From UBA11606 sp964504305 (lineage in GTDB: Bacteria; Actinomycetota; Acidimicrobiia; Acidimicrobiales; Aldehydirespiratoraceae): DNA of 64,000 nucleotides. The position numbers and the translations under genes were made by a program. Shown here piece after piece: positions 57,948-64,000 of the stretch (its first letter is position 1; each line of letters begins with the position of its first letter). The DNA lies in NCBI GenBank assembly GCA_964504305.1, contig CAZDEB010000003.1, positions 217,973-281,972 on the forward strand, given 5' to 3'. Below the pieces are notes generated by a model. That model did no database searches, was not told the origin of the DNA, and saw only the letters and a program-made list of their open reading frames with translations.

Positions 57948-60605
57948 ATGGCCACCGTGATGCTCATCGACGGAAACTCCCTCACTTACCGGGCGTTCTT
58001 CGCACTACCCACTGACATGGCGACCGCATCAGGTCAGGTGACCAACGCAGTGTTCGGGTTCACTTCGATGCTCATCAACCTGCTGAAAGATCACAAACCA
58101 GATCTGGTCGCGGTGGCTTTCGACCGGCCCGAACCGACCTTCCGTCACAAGATGACGCCCACCTACAAAGCCCAACGCGAATCGGCGCCCGACATTCTTC
58201 GCCAACAGATGGGACTCGTGCGAGAGGTGCTCGAAGCGGTGGCGATCGAGTCGATCGACATCGTTGGTTTCGAAGCCGACGACATCATCGCCACACTCGC
58301 GACCCAAGGCCGCGACCGAGGTGACGACGTCATCATTGTTACCGGCGACCGAGACAGCTATCAGCTGGTCGAAGATCCCCACGTCAAAGTTCTCTACAAC
58401 AAGCGGGGCGTGAGCGACTACGCGTTCTATGACGAGGCCGGCATCCTCGAACGCACTGGTGTTCGCCCGGTCGACTACGTGCAGTACGCGGCGATGCGTG
58501 GCGATAAATCCGACAACTTGCCAGGCGTTCCCGGTGTTGGCGAGAAGACTGCGGCCAAACTCATCAACGAACGAGGCGGTATCGACGGGATTTATGCCGC
58601 GCTCGATGATCTCACCCCGAAGCTGCGCGAGAACCTGGCCGCCAACGAAGCGAACGTACGTAACAACATCGAGATGATGGAGTTGGTGCGAGACGTCGAG
58701 TTGCCGGCCCAACTCGACGATTTCACGATGGGCGACCCCGACACCGAGTCGATCAAGAAACTGTTCGATTTCCTCGAGTTTCGATCGTTATGGGACCGTC
58801 TCGCCCCAGTGATCGGCGAGGCCGCCACCAAAGCGGCCGAGGTCCTCGAAGCCGAAGTCACCGTGTCGGAAACGCCGGCCGACGCGGTTACGGCGTTGAA
58901 CGCGGCGGCAGCGGGGGAGGGGATCTTGGCCGTTGCTGTGCCGTCGGGCGGGATCGCCGAGGGATTGGCTTTTGTAGTCGACGCGCCCGGCGCCGAGGTC
59001 GCGTTTGTCAAAGGTCAACTCCTGACCGACGAGACCGTGATCGACGCGGTGCGGTCGCTTCTCGGGCCGGATGGACGTCCCGTAGCTATGCACGGCGCCA
59101 AACCGACTCTGCGCCAACTGCTTGATTACGACGTCGATGTCCAGGGACTAAGGGTCGACACCCGTCTGGCTGCTTACCTCCTCGACCCAGCCGACAATCG
59201 ATACGACTTGGCTGATTTGTTGCTGCGATACAGCGGCATGGAGCTCCCCGAAAGTGGCCCTCCAGAAGGCCAACTCGACCTCGACGGGGGAGAAGCGACC
59301 GACACCTTCGCCGAGCCGTGTCGCCACGCACTGGCCGTCGATCGACTTGTTGGTCCGCTCCGCGAAGCAATGGTTGCGCAGGGCCTTGGCGACCTTCATG
59401 ACGATCTCGAAGTGCCGCTGGTTCGGGTGTTGGCGCGGATGGAACACCGAGGCATAGGCGTCGACCCCGAGATCTTGCAACGGATCCGCGATGAGTTCAC
59501 CGCCCGCACCGAGGAGATGCGGGCCAAAGTGGTTGCTCACGCTGGTCACGAGTTCAACGTCAATTCCACCAAGCAGCTCCGCGAGGTCCTGTTCGACGAA
59601 CTCGGCATCACGCCACAGAAGAAGACCAAGACCGGGTACAGCACCGATGCCCAGTCACTCGAGAAGATGAGGGGCGAACATCCCATTGTCGAAGATCTGC
59701 TCGAGTACCGCGAAGTCGAGAAATTGCGGTCGACCTACGGCGAAGGATTGTTGGCCGAAGTCGGCCCGGGCAACCGGATTCGTGCGACGTTCAACCAAAC
59801 CGTCGCTCGCACCGGCCGGCTCAGTTCCGATGCCCCGAACCTCCACAACATTCCGGTTCGTTCCGAACGGGGTCGGGTTTTTCGCACCGCCTTCGTCGCT
59901 TCTCCCGGAACCCGGTTGGTTGTTGCCGACTACGACCAGATCGAACTGCGCTGTATTGCCCATCTGGCCGAGGACCCCGGTCTGATTCAGGCCTTCGAAG
60001 CCGGCGACGACATACACACGGCGACCGCGGCCAAGGTGTTTGGCATCGAGCCCGCGGATGTGCACGTCGAAGAACGGTCGAAGGCCAAGATGGTGTCCTA
60101 CGGCTTGGCCTATGGCATGGAGGCTTACGGCCTTGCCCAGCGGCTCAATATCGCCGTCCCGGAAGCGGCCGAGATCTTGGCCAGCTACTTCGAAGCGTTC
60201 CCGGCCGTTCGTAGCTATATGGATGCCACCGTTGCCCAGGCCCGCGAGCGCGGCTACACCGAAACGCTTTTTGGGCGGCGACGCAAAATCCCGGAGCTGG
60301 CCTCCAGCAACCGCCAGATTCGCCAAGCCGGCGAGCGTCAAGCCATGAACGCCGGTATCCAAGGGCTCGCCGCCGACATCTTCAAAGTGGCGTTGGTGCG
60401 ACTCGACCGAGCGCTCGAACATGCCGACCTGCGCAGCCGCATTGTTCTGCAAGTCCATGACGAGATCATCATCGAGTCCCCACATGACGAGATCGATACC
60501 GCAAGCGCTTTGATGTCCGACGTCATGAGACACGCTTTTGAGTTGCGGGTGCCGCTCGAGATCGACCTGCAAACCGCCGATTCGTGGGCTGACACAAAGG
60601 GGTGA
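57948..60605 (+). CDS. polA: DNA polymerase I
   Basis: 885 residues. N-terminal 5'-3' exonuclease (VMLIDGNSLTYRAFFALPTD, VAFDRPEPTFR, AMRGDKSDNLPGVPGVGEKT). The middle domain lacks the DxE and other metal ligands of a 3'-5' exonuclease (ILAVAVPSGGIAEGL), as in other actinobacterial PolA. Polymerase motif A VADYDQIELR, O-helix region ERSKAKMVSYGLAYGMEAYG with Tyr at the ddNTP-discriminating position, and motif C LQVHDEIIIE. Overlaps the methyltransferase gene by GTGA. Confidence 0.97.
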   Translation: MATVMLIDGNSLTYRAFFALPTDMATASGQVTNAVFGFTSMLINLLKDHKPDLVAVAFDRPEPTFRHKMTPTYKAQRESAPDILRQQMGLVREVLEAVAIESIDIVGFEADDIIATLATQGRDRGDDVIIVTGDRDSYQLVEDPHVKVLYNKRGVSDYAFYDEAGILERTGVRPVDYVQYAAMRGDKSDNLPGVPGVGEKTAAKLINERGGIDGIYAALDDLTPKLRENLAANEANVRNNIEMMELVRDVELPAQLDDFTMGDPDTESIKKLFDFLEFRSLWDRLAPVIGEAATKAAEVLEAEVTVSETPADAVTALNAAAAGEGILAVAVPSGGIAEGLAFVVDAPGAEVAFVKGQLLTDETVIDAVRSLLGPDGRPVAMHGAKPTLRQLLDYDVDVQGLRVDTRLAAYLLDPADNRYDLADLLLRYSGMELPESGPPEGQLDLDGGEATDTFAEPCRHALAVDRLVGPLREAMVAQGLGDLHDDLEVPLVRVLARMEHRGIGVDPEILQRIRDEFTARTEEMRAKVVAHAGHEFNVNSTKQLREVLFDELGITPQKKTKTGYSTDAQSLEKMRGEHPIVEDLLEYREVEKLRSTYGEGLLAEVGPGNRIRATFNQTVARTGRLSSDAPNLHNIPVRSERGRVFRTAFVASPGTRLVVADYDQIELRCIAHLAEDPGLIQAFEAGDDIHTATAAKVFGIEPADVHVEERSKAKMVSYGLAYGMEAYGLAQRLNIAVPEAAEILASYFEAFPAVRSYMDATVAQARERGYTETLFGRRRKIPELASSNRQIRQAGERQAMNAGIQGLAADIFKVALVRLDRALEHADLRSRIVLQVHDEIIIESPHDEIDTASALMSDVMRHAFELRVPLEIDLQTADSWADTKG

Positions 60606-61342
60606 GCGAGCCGTCGCATTGGTTCGAACCGATGGCCGACCACATGGGTGCTGCCTACCTCCGATATTCGTTCACCAAAGGAACAGTCAGAGAGATCGAC
60701 GAGCTGTTGCGGCGGGTTCCTCTGGACTCGGGCGATCGGGTACTAGATGTGGGGTGTGGTCCCGGTCGTCATGCCAACGAGCTCGGACGGCGAGGGCTGA
60801 AGGTGCTTGGCGTCGATATCAGCGAGTCGTTTCTGGACGTTGCCCGGATCGATGCTCCAGCATGGGTGACCTACGAGCGCCGAGATGCGCGCCGCCTCCG
60901 ATTCGATTCCGCGTTCGATCTGGTCATCTCGATCTGCCAGGGAGCGTTTGGCCTCGCCGGCGGCCCGGCGGCCGACAATACGTTGGATCCCGATCGGGAG
61001 ATTCTCGAAGGCATGGCCCGCGCCGTCAAGCCCGGCGGGTTCGTCGTCTTCACGGCCTTCAGCGCGTACCTGCAAGTACAACACGTGCTTGACGAGAACG
61101 AGTTTGATGCTTCGACCGGAGTTCATCGAGAATCCACCGAGACCATGAACGCCAATGGCGATGCCGCCCCCGCCGACCTATGGACCACCTGCTTCACGCC
61201 CCGTGAGCTTCGTTTGTTGTGTGAGCTGGCGGGTCTGGAGGTTCGCTCGATCGACGCGGTCGAACCGGGGAGTTGGTCTGCCGCACCAGCGAGCATCGAC
61301 TCGCCGGAATTTCTCGTGGTAGCGCAACGACGCTCGGGTTGA
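60602..61342 (+). CDS. SAM-dependent methyltransferase, class I
   Basis: 246 residues. SAM-binding VLDVGCGPGRHANELGRRGL and GVDISESFLDVAR; DAFDLVISICQGAFGL-type motif IV (seen as AFDLVISICQGAFG). N-terminal WFEPMADHMGAAYLRYSFTK resembles SmtA/UbiE-like small-molecule methyltransferases. Substrate unknown. GTG 60602 overlaps the polA stop. Confidence 0.85.
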   Translation: MSEPSHWFEPMADHMGAAYLRYSFTKGTVREIDELLRRVPLDSGDRVLDVGCGPGRHANELGRRGLKVLGVDISESFLDVARIDAPAWVTYERRDARRLRFDSAFDLVISICQGAFGLAGGPAADNTLDPDREILEGMARAVKPGGFVVFTAFSAYLQVQHVLDENEFDASTGVHRESTETMNANGDAAPADLWTTCFTPRELRLLCELAGLEVRSIDAVEPGSWSAAPASIDSPEFLVVAQRRSG

Positions 61343-61344
61343 CC

Positions 61345-61350
61345 TACAGT
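61345..61350 (+). promoter_or_regulatory. -10 element, leaderless start of the MttB-family gene
   Basis: TACAGT followed by 6 bases and ATG 61357. It lies just after the methyltransferase stop and selects ATG 61357 over the earlier start at 61273. Confidence 0.55.
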
Positions 61351-61356
61351 TCGCCC

Positions 61357-62874
61357 ATGGTGCGACGAGGCGAGAGACGACGAGCCGCCGAACCAGACGA
61401 GCCTGCGATCTTTACGCCGATGACTCGCAAATTCGCGCCGTCGGAGGTGCTCTCGGAGACCGAGGTTCATAACGTTCACCGGCTGTCGATGCGCCTTCTC
61501 ACCGAAGTGGGCCTCACATTCATGTCGAAACGGGCCCGCGTCGACTTGGAGAACCACGGATGCAAAGTCGACCACGAGACCGGCCGCACATTGTTCGATC
61601 CGGAGGTCGTTGATCACTTCTTGAGTTTGGGTCCGTCCGAGTTCGATCTCGTGGCCCGCGACCGCCACAAAACCGTGCATTTCGGTGGTGATTCGATCGT
61701 GTTCGGTTCGGCGTCCAGTGCGCCCAACGTGGTCGACATGGATCGGGGCCGTCGCCCCGGCACCGCCCGCGACTTTCAAGATCTGATCAAGCTCGGTCAC
61801 ATGATTCCGAGCCTTCACCTATTCGGCGGCCATTCGGTCGAACCGATCGACCGACCCCCCAACGTTCGTCATCTCGACTCGGTGTACGACTGGATGACGC
61901 TCACCGACAAGGCCATGCGCCTATACGGGATCGGCGAAACTCGGGTGCAAGACGGGTTGGACATGATCAAGATCGGTTACCAAGTCGACGAGGCCGAACT
62001 CAACGCCACACCGCACACCATGAGCGTGCTCAACGTGAACTCGCCGTTGTTGGTGGACGAACCGCTGCTCGAAGGGTCGGTGGCCTTGGCCAAGCGGGGG
62101 CAGATCACCATCATCTCGCCGGTGGCGATGTCGGGGGCAATGTCGCCGATTACGTCCAGTGGCAGCCTCATCCAGCACAACGCCGAGTGCATCGGAGTTG
62201 CGGCCTACATGCAGATGGTGGCGCCCGGTAGCCCGGCATTTTATGGCTCCCTCATCGCTGCGGTCGATATGAAATCCGGCGCGCCGGCCATGGGCGGACC
62301 CGAGGTGGTTACCGGGGCGATCGCCGCCGGTCAGATGGCTCGGTTCTACAGCATGCCGTATCGGACCTGGCTTGGCTCGACCTCCAACACCGTCGACGCT
62401 CAAGCTGCCTACGAATCGATGATGTCGATCATGTCGGCCTATATGGGTGGTGCGCACTTTGTGCATCACGGGCATGGCTGGATGCAAGGGGGCCTCACGA
62501 CCGGCTTCGAGAAGACGATGCTCGACGCCGAACTGATTCAGATGTTCGATGCAATAAAGCCGACCATCGATTTCACCGATGCTGACGAGGCCATCGACGC
62601 CATCGCCGAAGTCGGACCGGGTGGTCACTTCCTCGGATCGTCGCACACCATGTCGCGTTATCAGACCGAGTTCCACACCCCGGCATTGTCGGATTGGCGC
62701 AACTACGAACAATGGGAAGAGGCTGGTGGACCGCGCACGATCGATCACGCTGCTCGCATGTGGAAGGACACGTTGGCGTCCTACGTAGCCCCTCCGATCG
62801 CCGACGACGTGAAGGCCGAGCTCGAGGACTTCGTTGCTCGGCGCAAGGCCGAGATCGGCGACTCCGAGGTTTAG
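61357..62874 (+). CDS. MttB-family (trimethylamine-type) methyltransferase without pyrrolysine
   Basis: 505 residues. Recognisable as the MttB/MtgB superfamily by MRLLTEVGLTFMSKRARVDL, FGSASSAPNVVDMDRGRRPG, VALAKRGQITIISPVAMSGA and HHGHGWMQGGLTTGFEKTML. There is no in-frame TAG, so pyrrolysine is absent, as in non-Pyl MtgB-like enzymes that demethylate quaternary amines (glycine betaine, proline betaine, carnitine) to a corrinoid protein. No corrinoid protein or its activator lies nearby. Substrate unknown. Confidence 0.87.
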   Translation: MVRRGERRRAAEPDEPAIFTPMTRKFAPSEVLSETEVHNVHRLSMRLLTEVGLTFMSKRARVDLENHGCKVDHETGRTLFDPEVVDHFLSLGPSEFDLVARDRHKTVHFGGDSIVFGSASSAPNVVDMDRGRRPGTARDFQDLIKLGHMIPSLHLFGGHSVEPIDRPPNVRHLDSVYDWMTLTDKAMRLYGIGETRVQDGLDMIKIGYQVDEAELNATPHTMSVLNVNSPLLVDEPLLEGSVALAKRGQITIISPVAMSGAMSPITSSGSLIQHNAECIGVAAYMQMVAPGSPAFYGSLIAAVDMKSGAPAMGGPEVVTGAIAAGQMARFYSMPYRTWLGSTSNTVDAQAAYESMMSIMSAYMGGAHFVHHGHGWMQGGLTTGFEKTMLDAELIQMFDAIKPTIDFTDADEAIDAIAEVGPGGHFLGSSHTMSRYQTEFHTPALSDWRNYEQWEEAGGPRTIDHAARMWKDTLASYVAPPIADDVKAELEDFVARRKAEIGDSEV

Positions 62875-62910
62875 GGCCGATTCTCGACCGACCCAGATAG
62901 CGTTACGGGG

Positions 62911-62947
62911 CTGTCTCTCTGACAGGGCACTGCGATCCGATATCGCA
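62911..62947 (+). promoter_or_regulatory. Two short hairpins in the rpsA leader
   Basis: CTGTC-TCTCT-GACAG (62911-62925) and TGCGAT-CCGAT-ATCGCA (62931-62947). They lie 29-65 bases before ATG 62976. They could be a site for S1 autogenous control, part of a terminator for the upstream gene, or neither. Confidence 0.35.
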
Positions 62948-62975
62948 GGGTCAGCTCAATTCCCGAGAAGAAGTA

Positions 62976-64000
62976 ATGTCTGAATCAGAATCGCAGTTCG
63001 GCACCTTTGATGCCGAAGGCAACTACACACCGCGCCAGATTATCGACACCGACCTTGGTGGCATCGATATCGAAGAGGCTTACACCTCCACAATGGTGCT
63101 GGTCGAAGACGGTCAGCTAGTCGAAGGCACGGTTGTCCGGGTCGACCAGGACGAAGTCCTGCTCGACATTGGCTACAAGTCCGAAGGCGTGATCCCCAGC
63201 CGCGAGCTGTCGATCCGCAACGACGTAGACCCCAGCGAAGTCGTCTCGATGGGCGAGAAGCTCGAAGCTCTCGTCATCACCAAAGAAGACAAAGAAGGAC
63301 GCCTGGTCCTCTCCAAGAAGCGGGCCCAGTACGAACGGGCCTGGGGCAAGATCGAAGAACTCAAAGAAGCCGACGGCGTTGTCAAGGGCCACGTCATCGA
63401 GGTTGTCAAGGGCGGCCTCATTGTCGATATCGGCCTGCGGGGCTTCCTTCCCGCTTCGCTCGTCGAGTTGCGTCGTGTGCGCGACCTCCAGCCCTATGTC
63501 GGCAAGGAGCTCGAAGCCAAGATCATCGAGCTCGACAAGAACCGCAACAACGTAGTGTTGTCGCGCCGCTCGTGGCTCGAAGAAACCCAGAAGGAACAGC
63601 GTGGTGCTTTCCTCGACAACCTCAAGCCCGGCGAACGCCGCAGCGGCGTTGTTTCGTCGGTTGTCAACTTCGGTGCTTTCGTCGACCTAGGCGGAATGGA
63701 CGGACTCGTTCACGTTTCAGAGCTGTCGTGGAAGCACGTCGATCACCCCTCGTCGGTGGTCACTGTTGGTGACGAAATCGACGTCGAGGTCCTCGAAGTC
63801 GACCTCGACCGCGAACGCATCAGCCTGTCGCTCAAGGCCACCCAGCAAGATCCGTGGCAGGAGTTTGCCGGCGGCCACCGTGTGGGCGAACTCGTCTACG
63901 GTCGGGTCACCAAGCTCGTGCCGTTCGGTTCGTTTGTGCAGGTCGGCGACGGTATCGAGGGCTTGGTGCACATCTCAGAGATGTCCGCTCACCACGTCGA
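62976..64000 (+). CDS. rpsA: Ribosomal protein S1 (3' partial)
   Basis: Starts ATG 62976 with GAGAAG ~6 bases upstream and runs off the window end after ~341 residues. Repeated S1 RNA-binding domains: VEGTVVRVDQDEVLLDIGYK, VKGHVIEVVKGGLIVDIGLR, SGVVSSVVNFGAFVDLGGMD and YGRVTKLVPFGSFVQVGDGI. Each carries the VxxxxxFGAF/hydrophobic strand motif. Unwinds or holds mRNA on the ribosome. Note that leaderless mRNAs, common in this genome, do not need S1. Confidence 0.96.
   Translation, partial: MSESESQFGTFDAEGNYTPRQIIDTDLGGIDIEEAYTSTMVLVEDGQLVEGTVVRVDQDEVLLDIGYKSEGVIPSRELSIRNDVDPSEVVSMGEKLEALVITKEDKEGRLVLSKKRAQYERAWGKIEELKEADGVVKGHVIEVVKGGLIVDIGLRGFLPASLVELRRVRDLQPYVGKELEAKIIELDKNRNNVVLSRRSWLEETQKEQRGAFLDNLKPGERRSGVVSSVVNFGAFVDLGGMDGLVHVSELSWKHVDHPSSVVTVGDEIDVEVLEVDLDRERISLSLKATQQDPWQEFAGGHRVGELVYGRVTKLVPFGSFVQVGDGIEGLVHISEMSAHHV

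Noticed and set aside
61357..62874. Pyrrolysine-containing MttB
   Set aside because: No in-frame TAG; the frame runs to a single normal TAG stop.

Overview
The window looks like chromosomal DNA of a high-GC actinobacterium, most likely an Acidimicrobiia-type lineage (the class is inference). The evidence is a mycothione reductase, F420-type luciferase-like oxidoreductases, an RsrA/SigR-type pair, a WS/DGAT acyltransferase, a PdtaR-type ANTAR regulator, and two gene orders shared with mycobacteria: gcvH - FHA protein - MerR - DUF151 - MerR, and pdtaR - polA - rpsA. There is no phage, IS element or CRISPR array. Most of the window is dense core metabolism on both strands.

Layout. 1-2.5 kb: end of a cobalamin/siderophore-type ABC importer. 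2.5-8.8 kb: tRNA dihydrouridine synthase, a Maf-PLP decarboxylase fusion, a membrane protein that seems to start at ATC, SRAP, HIT and CDP-alcohol phosphatidyltransferase. 8.8-16.2 kb: sugar nucleotidyltransferase/mutase fusion, then gcvH, FHA, MerR, hpt, DUF151, MerR and gcvT. 16.2-23 kb: LLM oxidoreductase, aroC, glpD, acyl-CoA ligase, mycothione reductase. 23-28.3 kb: two lipoproteins, MaoC, CitE-like lyase, VOC protein, LLM oxidoreductase. 28.3-31.4 kb: gcvP under a tandem glycine riboswitch. 31.5-36 kb: CPBP protease, a large unknown protein, and a DUF35-thiolase-EchA20-like operon. 36-39.5 kb: SigR/anti-sigma pair, CcdA, thioredoxin, globin, HU. 39.5-44.3 kb: type II fatty acid synthesis (fabZ; fabD-fabH-fabG-acpP-fabF). 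44.5-52.5 kb: tRNA-Leu(CAA), an MFS protein, and an unusual signalling locus. 53-56.5 kb: SRPBCC, WS/DGAT and acyl-CoA ligase. 56.5-64 kb: DUF3105 lipoprotein, a coiled-coil protein, pdtaR, polA, a methyltransferase, an MttB-family protein and rpsA (cut by the window end).

The most unusual items are these. (1) The thiolase at 34 kb begins with eight 15-bp tandem repeats, each carrying an in-frame ATG. (2) A SARP - Ser/Thr kinase - STAND NTPase - WD40 protein is split by a -1 frame change between Walker A and Walker B, and is flanked by two Tat-exported allene-oxide-cyclase-like barrel proteins. (3) FabD carries a C-terminal BCCP-like domain lacking the biotinyl lysine. (4) A Maf pyrophosphatase is fused to a glutamate/cysteine-sulfinate-type decarboxylase. 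(5) About 20 genes have a (T/C)ANNNT hexamer 6-8 bases before the start codon and no Shine-Dalgarno, pointing to pervasive leaderless transcription. Two divergent gene pairs share overlapping back-to-back -10 elements, and one gene appears to start at ATC.

Themes linking the genes: glycine cleavage is spread over three loci (gcvH, gcvT, gcvP); lipid, acyl-CoA and possibly steroid-ring catabolism recurs (ligases, MaoC, CitE-like, thiolase/DUF35, EchA20-like, a KstR-like operator); thiol redox control is represented by mycothione reductase, SigR/anti-sigma and CcdA/thioredoxin.
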